From contig JBOGTU010000005.1 of the NCBI GenBank assembly GCA_050695655.1, positions 1 through 64,000 of the forward strand: 64,000 nt of DNA, read 5' to 3'. Position 1 is the first letter of the stretch. Every line of letters begins with the position of its first letter. Below the pieces are notes generated by a model that was not told the DNA's origin, made no database searches, and saw nothing but the letters and a program-made list of their open reading frames with translations. Positions 1 through 7,713 of this stretch are shown here, piece after piece. This DNA comes from DATKQD01 sp050695655 (lineage in GTDB: Bacteria > Chloroflexota > JAJPGV01). A program made the translations under genes and the position numbers.

Positions 1-1
1 C

Positions 2-277
2 ACCATCCACATGCACCAGGCGCACAGCGGCACGCAGGGCGCCGCGACGGACATCGAGATCATGGCCCGCGAGATCATTCGCCTGCAAACTATGTTGCGC
101 GAGATTCTGGCGCACCACACCGGGCAGCCGTATGACAAGATCGCGCACGATTCAGATCGCGACTACTGGCTCACAGCCAACCAGGCGATGGAGTACGGCC
201 TGGTGGATGAGATTCTGCAGCCGGCCAGCAGCAAGGATCTGGCGCTCGTGGGCGGACCCACCGCCAGCTCAAACTGA
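2..277 (+). CDS. clpP: ClpP protease subunit, C-terminal part (cut by window edge)
   Basis: This is the C-terminal part of ClpP, the peptidase subunit of the cytosolic ATP-dependent Clp protease. The frame is open from the left edge, so the start and the nucleophilic Ser lie outside the window. Visible are the active-site His in MHQAHSG (aligned with the family's HQPxGG), the handle-helix stretch ATDIEIMAREI, the DSDRDYWL segment whose last Asp matches the third member of the catalytic triad, and the typical ending EYGLVDEIL. It converges on nth with 9 bp between the two stop codons. Family assignment is secure; which ClpP paralogue it is cannot be told. Confidence 0.93.
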   Translation, partial: TIHMHQAHSGTQGAATDIEIMAREIIRLQTMLREILAHHTGQPYDKIAHDSDRDYWLTANQAMEYGLVDEILQPASSKDLALVGGPTASSN

Positions 278-286
278 GCGGCGCGC

Positions 287-988
287 TTACGCCGCGAAGG
301 CGGAGGGGCACAGCTCGGCCACCGAGCAACTGCCGCAGCGCGGGCGCTGCGCCGTGCAGCACTGCCGACCGTGGAAGATCAGCAGGTGTGCAAAGAGCGT
401 CCACTCCGGCCTGGGCACCAACGACATGAGGTCCTGCTCCACCTTCACCGGATCATCCTGTGGCGTGAGGCCCAGCCGCCGGGCGATACGCCCCACGTGC
501 GTGTCCACCACCACGCCCTCGTTCAGCCCGTAGGCCGTGCCCAGCACCACGTTGGCGGTTTTGCGAGCCACGCCGGGCAGCGTGAGCAGCTCGGACATGG
601 TGCGCGGCACAGTGGAATCGAACTGCTCCGCCAGCACGCGCGCCGCCCCCTGGATGGACCTGGTCTTGTTGTTGAAGAATCCGGTGGGGCGAATCAGGTC
701 CACCACCCGATCCGGGTCCGCCCCGGCCAGGGCCGCTGGTGTGGGATAAGCCCGAAAGAGCGCAGGCGTGGTGAGGTTCACGCGTGTGTCCGTGCACTGC
801 GCGGAAAGGATGGTTGCCACCAGCAGCTCGAACGGCGTGCGGTGATCGAGCGCGCAGCGGGCATCGGGATAGGTCTGCTTCAGCTGCGTGATGATTTCCA
901 GCGTTCGTTCGCGCCGGCTCTTCAGTGACTCGGCTTTGCCCCGCTTGCGGCGCCCCGGCTCAGCGGCGAGCTTGCCCGAGCTAGCCAT
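287..988 (-). CDS. nth: Endonuclease III (DNA glycosylase/AP lyase)
   Basis: This enzyme removes oxidised pyrimidines from DNA and cleaves the abasic site in base-excision repair. The 233-aa protein has the helix-hairpin-helix LPGVARKTANVV with the catalytic Lys at about residue 143, the catalytic Asp in VVDTHVGR at about 162, and a C-terminal [4Fe-4S] motif C-X6-C-X2-C-X5-C (about 211-227). The first 30 residues are a basic extension compared with the E. coli enzyme. The ATG start overlaps the upstream small Cys-containing gene by 8 nt, so the two are probably co-translated in an operon that begins with the Rieske protein. Confidence 0.95.
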   Translation of the reverse strand: MASSGKLAAEPGRRKRGKAESLKSRRERTLEIITQLKQTYPDARCALDHRTPFELLVATILSAQCTDTRVNLTTPALFRAYPTPAALAGADPDRVVDLIRPTGFFNNKTRSIQGAARVLAEQFDSTVPRTMSELLTLPGVARKTANVVLGTAYGLNEGVVVDTHVGRIARRLGLTPQDDPVKVEQDLMSLVPRPEWTLFAHLLIFHGRQCCTAQRPRCGSCSVAELCPSAFAA

Positions 989-1226
989 TGATCAGGTCCA
1001 ACTGCCGCATGTGGTCGTCCGCCCGGGGCACGAAGCGGGGGCAGGGCGGCGCATCCGGCCGGATGGAGAGGGTACCATCGCTCCAGCGCTCCATATACGG
1101 CCAGCGGCCAGCATCGGGGTGCTTGCAGTCCGCTCCCAGGCGGTGAAATTCAGGCGTCCACATTTCCCCGTGGGCGCAATCGGTGCACCGCTCGCGGTTG
1201 CTGCGATAGGCCGGTGCACCCTCCAC
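981..1226 (-). CDS. Small cysteine-containing protein, function unknown
   Basis: An 81-aa protein that I do not recognise. It has a CTDC pair near the N-terminus and two further cysteines (ADCKHPD, PPCPRF), a spacing that could bind zinc or an Fe-S cluster. It starts with GTG two bases after the Rieske stop codon and overlaps the nth start by 8 nt, so it sits inside a tight three-gene operon. Aromatic and charged residues are placed as in a real short protein, unlike the arginine-rich antisense frames nearby. No clear Shine-Dalgarno precedes the GTG, so translation is probably coupled to the Rieske gene. Confidence 0.6.
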   Translation of the reverse strand: MEGAPAYRSNRERCTDCAHGEMWTPEFHRLGADCKHPDAGRWPYMERWSDGTLSIRPDAPPCPRFVPRADDHMRQLDLING

Positions 1227-1228
1227 GA

Positions 1229-1537
1229 TCAGCGATTGAGGAGCTGAATGTCGTCGCCCGCGACGCGGAGTTCGAACTTGGCGCAGTTGCCGATGGGCGG
1301 ATCCAGCGTGCGGCCGGTTTTGAAGTCAAACCGAAAGTTGTGCCAGGGGCAGGTAACGACATCGCCCTCCAGCTCGCCCTCGGCGATGGGCCCGCCCTGG
1401 TGCGGGCACTCGCCCGCGATGGCGTAGAACTGCTCGCCGGCGTGGGCAACCGCGATGGCCTTGCCATCCAACTCCACCTGGATCATCTCGCCCTCGCCAA
1501 TGTCTCCCCTTTTGGCGACCGTCACCCACTCTTCCAA
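1229..1537 (-). CDS. Rieske [2Fe-2S] ferredoxin-like protein
   Basis: A small cytosolic Rieske protein of about 102 residues, probably an electron carrier or the ferredoxin component of a dioxygenase-type system. The cluster ligands are the pairs CPHQGG (C-X-H) and CPWHNF (C-X2-H), at about residues 44-46 and 63-66. I chose the TTG start at 1537 because a strong GGGAGGAG lies 8 nt upstream and it gives the usual beginning EEWVTVAKRGDI; an ATG at 1558 has its only purine-rich stretch one base away. It is the first gene of the Rieske/Cys-protein/nth operon. No oxygenase partner is seen nearby, so the redox partner is unknown. Confidence 0.88.
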   Translation of the reverse strand: MEEWVTVAKRGDIGEGEMIQVELDGKAIAVAHAGEQFYAIAGECPHQGGPIAEGELEGDVVTCPWHNFRFDFKTGRTLDPPIGNCAKFELRVAGDDIQLLNR

Positions 1538-1649
1538 CAGTCCAACTCCTCCCAGCATGCTCCTGCCAGAGTTTAGCTGCCAGAGTTCAGTCGCGGCGTC
1601 CTGCAATACTCATGAGTGCTGATCGTCAGCAGTTAGGGGAAAGCGGAAC

Positions 1650-2096
1650 ATGGCCGAGGCAGGCGATGCGGCGCGGCGGGGTTTGCCCCCGGCTCTGGCG
1701 GTGTGGCCCAGCTTCGTGCTGGCCCGGGTGGCCGAGCACAGCGACCGCTTATTCGAGGCGCACCTGCGGAGCCTGGGCATTCGCGCCCGCCAATACGCGA
1801 TGATGGCGGTGCTGGCGGACGAAGGTCCGCGTTCGCAGCACCTGCTGGGGCAGGAATTGGGCATCGACCGCACGTCCATGGTGGCCCTGGTGGATAACCT
1901 TGAGCAGCTGGGCCTGCTGCGACGCGAGAAGGCACCAGGCGATCGGCGCGCGTACGCGCTGCACCTCACGGAGGATGGCGAAGTGGTGCTGGCCGAGGCT
2001 GGCCGGTTCGTGATCGCCGTGGAGAAGGAGGTCTTCGCCGGCCTCTCGGCCCACGAGCGGCGCCAGCTGCACGAGCTGCTGCGCCGCCTGGTGTAG
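1650..2096 (+). CDS. MarR-family transcriptional regulator
   Basis: A 148-aa winged-helix regulator of the MarR type, which usually acts as a dimeric repressor released by a small ligand. The winged helix runs from about residue 55 to 110: SQHLLGQELGIDRTSMVALVDNLEQLGLL is the helix-turn-helix, followed by the wing REKAPGDRRAYALHLT with the family's D-x-R signature. AGGGGAAA lies just before the ATG. It is divergent from the Rieske operon (about 110 bp between starts) and converges on recF. The divergent Rieske-nth operon is the obvious candidate target, but no operator palindrome stands out. Confidence 0.9.
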   Translation: MAEAGDAARRGLPPALAVWPSFVLARVAEHSDRLFEAHLRSLGIRARQYAMMAVLADEGPRSQHLLGQELGIDRTSMVALVDNLEQLGLLRREKAPGDRRAYALHLTEDGEVVLAEAGRFVIAVEKEVFAGLSAHERRQLHELLRRLV

Positions 2097-2110
2097 CGTC
2101 CCAGAAGCCG

Positions 2111-3334
2111 CTACTCCAGTACCAGGGAGCCGGACCGCACCTCGTAGCTGGCGCGGGCGGGAACGTCGGTGGCTTCCGTGGTGGTGAACAGCACTTGCTC
2201 CTGCTCGGCCATGATGCCGGCCAGCGCCGCGCGGCGCTGGGCATCCAGCTCCGACAGCACGTCGTCCAGCAGGAGAACCGGGCGCTGGCCAGTGTGCCGC
2301 CGCAGAAACTCCAGTTCCGCCAGCTTGAGCGCCAGCGCGGCGGTGCGCTGCTGGCCGCGCGAGCCGAAGCGTTCCAGCGGCCGGCCGTCCAGCAGCAGCG
2401 TCACATCATCGCGGTGGGGGCCCACCACACAGCTGCCCTGCGCCAGCTCGCGCTCGTGCTCCAGCGCCAGGCGCTGGCGGTATTCGGCCTGCACCTCGTG
2501 CGCGGGCAGCGCAGCCAAACGGTCGCAGCCGGCCGCGCCGCCGAACAGTTTGGTATCGTAGCCTGCGCGCAGTTGCCCGCGCCGCGGCGCCAGCCGCTGC
2601 TGCTGATCGGCGGCCAGCTCGGCCAGGTGCAGCAGCGCCCGCGCACGCCCCTGGATGATGGCGCCGCCCTGCTCCACCATCTGCTCATCCCAGAACAAGA
2701 GCTCCTCCGCTCCCAGCTGGCGCTCTCGCGCCTGCCTGAGCAGCTGGTTGCGCTGCTGCAGCACGTGTGCGTACTGCAGCGTGGCTCGGTAGTAGCCCCG
2801 GTCCACCTGGCTGATGGCGGTGTCCAGGTAGGCGCGGCGGTGGTGTGGAGAGCCGATCACCAGGTCCAGCTGCTCGGGCCCAAAGAACACCATGGTGAGG
2901 CGGCCTACCAGGTCCACCACGCGCTTTCCCACGCCATTGATGCGCGCGCGCTTGGCGGAGAGCCCTGGCATGTCGGCCACCAGCAGCTCCACCTCAAACC
3001 CCGCCGCCTGTGCCGTGCCGTCCAAGGCGACAGTCTGCTCCAGGGGCGAGGCTGGCTCACCGGCTCTCTCTGCGCCCGGCTCGCTCGACCCAGGCAACCG
3101 GACGCGCCCGGTGATGCGCGCCACACGGTCCTCTGGCGGTGCTTCCCAGCGAATGGTCTCGCGGTCCGACGCGGCGCGGTAGGACGAACCGGTGGAAAGG
3201 AGCGCCACCGCTTCCAGAATGTTGGTCTTGCCCTGTGCGTTCGGCCCGTGCAGCACGACGAGCCCCGGCTCCAGCGGCAATTCCAGCGCCGCGTAGTTCC
3301 GGAAATTGCGCAGGCTCAGGTGTGAGAGGTACAC
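2111..3334 (-). CDS. recF: DNA replication and repair protein RecF
   Basis: A 407-aa SMC-like ATPase that helps load RecA at single-strand gaps together with RecO and RecR. The Walker A is GPNAQGKTN near residue 30, the Walker B region is VLLLDDVLSELD near 360, and the N-terminus MYLSHLSLRNFRNY is typical. A variable stretch around residues 85-110 (PGSSEPGAERAGEPASPLE) is longer than in many RecF proteins. It is not next to dnaA, dnaN or gyrB, the usual neighbours. recO, its functional partner, is at 57749-58537. It converges on the MarR gene 14 bp away. Confidence 0.95.
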   Translation of the reverse strand: MYLSHLSLRNFRNYAALELPLEPGLVVLHGPNAQGKTNILEAVALLSTGSSYRAASDRETIRWEAPPEDRVARITGRVRLPGSSEPGAERAGEPASPLEQTVALDGTAQAAGFEVELLVADMPGLSAKRARINGVGKRVVDLVGRLTMVFFGPEQLDLVIGSPHHRRAYLDTAISQVDRGYYRATLQYAHVLQQRNQLLRQARERQLGAEELLFWDEQMVEQGGAIIQGRARALLHLAELAADQQQRLAPRRGQLRAGYDTKLFGGAAGCDRLAALPAHEVQAEYRQRLALEHERELAQGSCVVGPHRDDVTLLLDGRPLERFGSRGQQRTAALALKLAELEFLRRHTGQRPVLLLDDVLSELDAQRRAALAGIMAEQEQVLFTTTEATDVPARASYEVRSGSLVLE

Positions 3335-3410
3335 GAGGTCGCGAAGCGAAAGGTGCAGCCAGCAGCACGCCGCGCCGGCGCCGGCTGGGCTTCCCTGCTG
3401 CGCTGCTTCA

Positions 3411-3475
3411 CCTTGAAGCGGCTGCGCCAGAAGGTGCGTCGGGCCTGGCGCAGCGGCTTTGTGGCCAAGCTTCTA
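3411..3475 (-). repeat. Possible degenerate half-copy of the palindromic element
   Basis: The stretch ends in GGCCAAGCTTCTAG, which differs by one base from the right end (GGCCAAACTTCTAG) of the element copy at 19942-20069. The 64 nt running back from that end align without a gap to the same copy, starting at a shared TTGA, but the middle is only weakly similar. No matching left end is seen. It may be an old decayed copy or chance similarity in GC-rich DNA. It overlaps the 3' end of the small ORF at 3473-3649. Confidence 0.25.
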
Positions 3476-3649
3476 GACCTGGCGCCGGCTGGGCCGGCCA
3501 GCACGGCTGGCCTTCCCTTTGCGCTGGGCGCGGTCGATCAGTGCGAGCTGGATGCGGCGGATGCTGGCGCCGCTTACGCGCATGCCATGCTGCCGCTTTC
3601 GTCGCCGCGTCTCCCGCCGCTCGCCCCGCGTGCTGCCCAGCCGCGCCAT
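3473..3649 (-). CDS. Small basic protein candidate (58 aa)
   Basis: An open frame of 58 codons in the 383-bp gap between recF and the methyltransferase. It begins with ATG preceded by GAGGGG at 7 nt spacing. The predicted product (MARLGSTRGERRETRRRKRQ at the N-terminus, then MRVSGASIRRIQLALIDRAQ) is strongly basic, and third codon positions are mostly G or C like the real genes here. It has no family I recognise; a nucleic-acid-binding peptide is one guess. The short length and arginine content also fit a chance frame in GC-rich DNA. Confidence 0.4.
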   Translation of the reverse strand: MARLGSTRGERRETRRRKRQHGMRVSGASIRRIQLALIDRAQRKGKASRAGRPSRRQV

Positions 3650-3717
3650 TCAGTGCCCCTCGGCCCAGTAAGCCACGCCCTTGATCATGACGCATCAGGG
3701 CGTGGTCTTGCGTGCGG

Positions 3718-4497
3718 TCAGGCGGGGCGCTGGCCCCAGACGGCGAAGATGGTGAGTGACAAGCCGGCCCAGGCGGGGTCCTCGAGCACGCTGAGCATGC
3801 GATCCATCTCGCCCTCGGACAGCTTGCCGGGGCCCACCAGGCGTGTGCGGAGGTGTCGCAGCGACAACTGCAACCAGCGCGCGCTGGCCGATCCACCCTC
3901 CATGATCCACAGCCGGCCCTCGTTGGCCACGCCCACCAGCCCCTGCGCGCGCAGCAGCTGGGGCAGGCGGCGGCCGAAGGTGCCATCGAAGCCGTTGCCG
4001 GAGAATTCGTGCAGCCGAACGGCCGTGACACGCTGGTATTCGGCCGCACCCAGCGAGCTGACCGGCGTAGCCGCTACTTCGTCCGCATCCTCCAGCACCA
4101 GCCAGCCACCCGGCCGCAGCGCGCGCACCAGCTTCGCCAGTACCGCGTCCCGCTCTGGCAGATGCTCCAGCACCAGCCGAGCGTGAACCAGATCGAATGC
4201 GCTTTCCTCCAGCGGATCCTGCACAATGTCGTGCTGGCGTACCACCAGCTCGGGATCCGTGCCTCCGTCAAAGGCATGCGTATTGAGGTCCGTCGCCACC
4301 ACCTCGCCACTGGGGCTTACGCGGCGGGCCAGCCAGCGGGCAATGGAGCCGCCACCAGCGCCCACTTCGAGGCAGCGCCACCCGGGCGCGAGGCCCAGCC
4401 CGTCCAGCACACGCATCGTCCCACCATCCAGCAGCTCTTCCGCGGCCTGGATGCGCCGCTCCTCATCATTTGTGAACAGGTATGCAGGTGTCGTCAT
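3718..4497 (-). CDS. SAM-dependent class I methyltransferase
   Basis: A 259-aa cytosolic methyltransferase with a Rossmann fold. Motif I is LEVGAGGGSIARWLA near residue 45, the acidic end of strand 2 is VVATDLN, post-I/motif II is FDLVHARLVLEHLPER, and LRPGGWLVLEDAD is motif III. The C-terminal third is less conserved and would define the substrate, which cannot be read from sequence. The ATG at 4497 is preferred to an upstream in-frame ATG at 4542 because the conserved family beginning (TPAYLFTNDEERRI) starts here. It is divergent from the racemase-like gene at 4625. Confidence 0.88.
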   Translation of the reverse strand: MTTPAYLFTNDEERRIQAAEELLDGGTMRVLDGLGLAPGWRCLEVGAGGGSIARWLARRVSPSGEVVATDLNTHAFDGGTDPELVVRQHDIVQDPLEESAFDLVHARLVLEHLPERDAVLAKLVRALRPGGWLVLEDADEVAATPVSSLGAAEYQRVTAVRLHEFSGNGFDGTFGRRLPQLLRAQGLVGVANEGRLWIMEGGSASARWLQLSLRHLRTRLVGPGKLSEGEMDRMLSVLEDPAWAGLSLTIFAVWGQRPA

Positions 4498-4624
4498 GCC
4501 AGAAGAACACAGCTCAGCCGCCCTCGGTTGCACATGGCACACGCTTGCCGGCTGGATAATGCGGGCAGGTCTACGCTGGACCGGTGATGGGGCTGCCGAG
4601 CAGAGAGATGACGAGGGAGAAGAT

Positions 4625-5422
4625 TTGCCCGTGATCGATGATGCGCGGTGGGTGCAACGGCTGCTGCCGGCGTACCGGTATGGCGTGATCCTGCCGGGGC
4701 TGGGGGGTGTGCAACGCGGCGTGGATTACCAGTTCTACCGGCTCGCGCCACTCAGCGTGATGCAGATCGGAACGGGCATCGGCATTCGTGACTACTCCGC
4801 GGCCAGTGTGGACGCAGCCATGGCACGCTTCTGGGACTGTGTGGAGCAGCTGCGGCGGCAAGAGGTGGATTGCATCGTCCTCTCCGGCGTGCCGGTGTCC
4901 ACGCGCCTGGGGCGCGCGCGGGTGCTGGCGCTGGCGGAGGAGGTGCACCGCCGAACGCGGCTGCCCTTTTTCAGCACCATGGAAGCCGTCGTTTCCGCGC
5001 TGGCGGCTCTGGGGGCCAAGAGCGTGGCCGTGGCCAGCCGCTTCCCCGAGGAGGTGAATGCCTCGCTGGCAGAGTATCTGGAGCAGGCCGGTCTGGCAGT
5101 GGCGGCGATCACCTCGCGCGATGTATCGCTGGGCGAGGCGCAAACGCTCACGCTGGCCCAAGGCATGCGCCTCACGCTGGAGGTAGGGCGTGAGGCATCG
5201 CGAGCCGCGGCCGGCGCCGACGCCCTCCTTATTCCTGGCGGCGCCGTGCCCAGCCTCCACGCCATCCCCGCGCTTGAGGAGGAGTACCACCGGCCCGCAC
5301 TCACCAACCTCAGCGCCGAGGTGTGGGCGGCGCTCATTCGCCCGGGCATCGCCCCTCCGGTGCAGGGTTGGGGCCGGCTGCTCGCGGCCGCCGGCAATAC
5401 CCGCGATATCAGTAGTGGATGA
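4625..5422 (+). CDS. Asp/Glu racemase / maleate isomerase superfamily protein
   Basis: A 265-aa protein resembling maleate cis-trans isomerases and arylmalonate decarboxylases, two-domain enzymes that normally use one or two Cys residues for proton transfer. The recognisable blocks are YRLAPLSVMQIGTGIG, VDCIVLSGVPVS (end of domain 1) and GADALLIPGGAVPSL (domain 2). At the two positions where catalytic Cys is expected I see LSGVPVS and IPGGAV, with no Cys, so racemase activity in the usual sense is doubtful. TTG at 4625 has AGGGAGAA closely upstream; GTG at 4631 is an alternative. The stop overlaps the 3' end of the convergent SDR gene by 14 nt. Confidence 0.65.
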   Translation: MPVIDDARWVQRLLPAYRYGVILPGLGGVQRGVDYQFYRLAPLSVMQIGTGIGIRDYSAASVDAAMARFWDCVEQLRRQEVDCIVLSGVPVSTRLGRARVLALAEEVHRRTRLPFFSTMEAVVSALAALGAKSVAVASRFPEEVNASLAEYLEQAGLAVAAITSRDVSLGEAQTLTLAQGMRLTLEVGREASRAAAGADALLIPGGAVPSLHAIPALEEEYHRPALTNLSAEVWAALIRPGIAPPVQGWGRLLAAAGNTRDISSG

Positions 5423-6206
5423 CGCCTGGCGTGCCGCCGGCCGTGGCGATGACCTCGCCGGTGATAGCCGCGGCCCTGGCTGAAGCCAAAAACGCGACCA
5501 CCTGAGCCACCTCCTTGGGCACCACCACGCGGCCGATGAGGTTGGGGTCGAACCGGCGTCGCTCGGCCTCCGCGCGAGAGATGCCCTGGCTGGCCATGGC
5601 TTCGCGAACTTGCGCGTCATAGCGCTCGGTGAGTGTGCTGCCAGGGTGCACCACGTTCACGGCGATGCCATGCGGGGCCAGCTGCACCGCCACCGCCTTG
5701 GTCATGGCCACCACGGCCGCGTTGCGCGTGCTGCCGATGATGGAGATAGGCTGCCGCGCCGCCATGCCGCTGATGCTGACGATGCGTCCGCCCCCGGCGG
5801 CGATCATGTGCGGCGCCACCTCGCGGATGCAGCGCAGGTAGCCGAGGACCTTCACGTTCATCTGCTCGTGGAACGGCGGCTCGCTCAGCTCGTCCAGCGG
5901 CAAGGCCACCGTGGTGCCAGGTACGGCGGCGCAGTTCACCAGCACGTCGATGCGCCCAAAGCGCTGCATCACCGCCGCGACCATGACCTGAACGGCGACG
6001 TCGCTGCCCGTATCAGCCGCGAAGGCCACCACCGCCCGGCCCGTGGCGGTTGCCAGCTCAGCGGCTGTTGATTGCAGGGGCGCGAGTGTGCGCGACACCA
6101 GAGCAACGTCCGCGCCCTCGCTGGCCAGCTCCAGGGCAATGGCCTTGCCGATGCCCCGGCTGCCACCGGTGACGATGGCGACCTTCCCGCCCAATCCCAG
6201 ATCCAT
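5409..6206 (-). CDS. SDR-family oxidoreductase with altered catalytic residues
   Basis: A 265-aa short-chain dehydrogenase/reductase. The NAD(P)-binding motif TGGSRGIG (residues 13-20), the NCAAVPG segment matching NNAG, the Asn helix (MNVKVLGYL), the catalytic Ser region VSISG (about 143-147) and the C-terminal TGEVIATAGG are all present. The YxxxK active-site pair is missing: where YSASKAAV is expected the protein reads GSTRNAAV (G158, N162). It may therefore be a divergent or non-catalytic member. The C-terminal tail resembles FabG-like proteins. It ends convergently inside the racemase-like gene and lies 34 bp downstream of the Eis gene on the same strand. Confidence 0.82.
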   Translation of the reverse strand: MDLGLGGKVAIVTGGSRGIGKAIALELASEGADVALVSRTLAPLQSTAAELATATGRAVVAFAADTGSDVAVQVMVAAVMQRFGRIDVLVNCAAVPGTTVALPLDELSEPPFHEQMNVKVLGYLRCIREVAPHMIAAGGGRIVSISGMAARQPISIIGSTRNAAVVAMTKAVAVQLAPHGIAVNVVHPGSTLTERYDAQVREAMASQGISRAEAERRRFDPNLIGRVVVPKEVAQVVAFLASARAAAITGEVIATAGGTPGVIHY

Positions 6207-6240
6207 CTTCGCTCCGGTCCTTTCGGCTGCGCCAGATCCC

Positions 6241-7455
6241 TCAGAACTCGCCCGGCGAGTGCGGCGGCAGCAGGGTGTGGAACAGCGCATCGGCCCGGGC
6301 GACGGCACCCGGAGTATGCTCCTCCACCAGGCCGGACGCGGCCAGCCAACCCATGCCCACGCCGCCAAGGTAGGCCGACGCCAGATCCATGACGTCCAGG
6401 CTCAGGTCTGGCGTGCCCAAGGCGCGGCCCGCGCCCTGGCCCACCTGATAGCGCCCGCTGTTCCAGGGGCAGAACTCATCGCGCACCTCCACAATCAGCC
6501 CGTCAGACGTTGGCCAGCCGCGCGCTTTGAGGGCCGCCTCGACATCGATCAACCGCAGGCGGAGGCCATCGCCCAGGCTCATGCGGAGGTGGCGCGGGTC
6601 CATGACGTTGAGGCGCAGCGGCGCGGCGGGATCCAGGTGGCGCGCGGTTACCCGAGCGCTGAGGTCAATGCCAAACAGGAAGCGCCACATCTCCTTGGTG
6701 GCCAGGGTCGACGTGCCCAGCGCCTCCTGCACGGCCACAGTGTTGCCGGCCAGCCCCTGCTCCCAGCTGTGGCGCACGCGGTAGATGGCGTAGGCCGCCG
6801 GCACGCCGTCGAGCTCCAGCGCGGCCAGGAAGCGCGTCCCACTCTCCGGCGGCTCGTCACGCTGGGAAAGCACGTGCTCCTGCCACCAGGTGAGCGTGCG
6901 GGCCATCACGCCGGCACGTGCCGGCCGCGCTCTATCGTAGATGCCGGGCAGCGTCTCCAGCGCCTGCTCGGTCGAAAGCAGGCGCACCTGGCCGGCCGGT
7001 CCAACGTCGGCCCGATAAGCAAAGCCGGCGCGATCAGCGTCTAAGCGCTGCCCGGGCACGGCGAAGCCGTAGCCGAAGCGCCCGTAGATGGCAGCTTCGG
7101 AGGCCCATAGCGCGGCCAGCGGCTCGTGTCGCTCATGCAGTTCAGCCAGCTGGCGGCGCATCAGGTCGCGGGCCAGGCCGCGGCGGCGATGGCTGGGCAG
7201 CACACCCACCCAGCTCACGCCGCCGCAGGGCAGTTCGCCCCCGGGGATGGTCATGGAGAGGGGGTAGGCCGCCGCCACGCCGACCACGCTGCCGCCATCG
7301 AACACGGCCAGGATGCGGTCCAACGGCAGCGTAGCTCGCGCCGCGGCGAGGGCCTCGTCCGGATGGCGCAGCTCGTTGCCGAACACCGCCTCCACCGTGG
7401 CCAGCACCCGTTCCAGCTCGTCGTCCGCCGGGTGCCGCATCTCCAAGGCGATCAC
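6241..7455 (-). CDS. eis: Eis-type GNAT N-acetyltransferase
   Basis: A 404-aa acetyltransferase of the Eis family, which acetylates amines such as aminoglycosides or lysines using acetyl-CoA. The first GNAT domain has the acetyl-CoA loop VLPSHRRRGLARDLMRRQL near residues 87-106, then the typical IYGRFGYG. A second GNAT-like and a C-terminal SCP2-like domain (APLRLNVMDPRHL, DLASAYLGG) follow. The chain ends in a Phe, as Eis proteins do; the terminal carboxylate is the general base in the family. Length matches the family. The natural substrate is unknown. Confidence 0.85.
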   Translation of the reverse strand: MIALEMRHPADDELERVLATVEAVFGNELRHPDEALAAARATLPLDRILAVFDGGSVVGVAAAYPLSMTIPGGELPCGGVSWVGVLPSHRRRGLARDLMRRQLAELHERHEPLAALWASEAAIYGRFGYGFAVPGQRLDADRAGFAYRADVGPAGQVRLLSTEQALETLPGIYDRARPARAGVMARTLTWWQEHVLSQRDEPPESGTRFLAALELDGVPAAYAIYRVRHSWEQGLAGNTVAVQEALGTSTLATKEMWRFLFGIDLSARVTARHLDPAAPLRLNVMDPRHLRMSLGDGLRLRLIDVEAALKARGWPTSDGLIVEVRDEFCPWNSGRYQVGQGAGRALGTPDLSLDVMDLASAYLGGVGMGWLAASGLVEEHTPGAVARADALFHTLLPPHSPGEF

Positions 7456-7489
7456 GCACTCCTCCGTGGGCGGCGCGCCGGGCGAGGCG

Positions 7490-7645
7490 TCACACCGCGC
7501 CCAAGCCTAGGTGGTCCTCCGCCAGGCTCATCTGCGCTGCCTGGGGCTGGCACACGTAGGCCACGTGGGGGTTCTGCTGGTGCAGCGGGTGCGAGAGCAC
7601 GAGCCCTGCCGGCCGCGCTCCACTGATGCCCACCCACGTCTGCAT
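7490..7645 (-). CDS. Small ORF candidate (51 aa) downstream of a tandem repeat
   Basis: An ATG-started frame of 51 codons in the gap between Eis and the ABC permease. Nearly all third positions are G or C and the composition (MQTWVGISGARPAGL at the start, QPQAAQMSLAEDHLGLG near the end) is balanced, unlike antisense frames here. It has no domain I recognise. Its start codon overlaps a 2 x 14-bp tandem repeat that could supply only a weak GGGACC ribosome site. It could also be the remnant of a longer gene. Confidence 0.3.
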   Translation of the reverse strand: MQTWVGISGARPAGLVLSHPLHQQNPHVAYVCQPQAAQMSLAEDHLGLGAV

Positions 7646-7671
7646 TGGTCCCATTCTATTGGTCCCATTCT
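7644..7671. repeat. Tandem repeat, 2 x 14 bp
   Basis: Two perfect adjacent copies of ATTGGTCCCATTCT, followed by the beginning of a third (AATTG). It lies between the Eis gene and the end of the ABC permease gene and is the most AT-rich stretch of that gap. It may be a regulatory site or a replication-slippage product. Confidence 0.8.
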
Positions 7672-7713
7672 AATTGCAGGGGCCTCGCGGCACCCGGCAG
7701 ACGGGTGCGGCGA

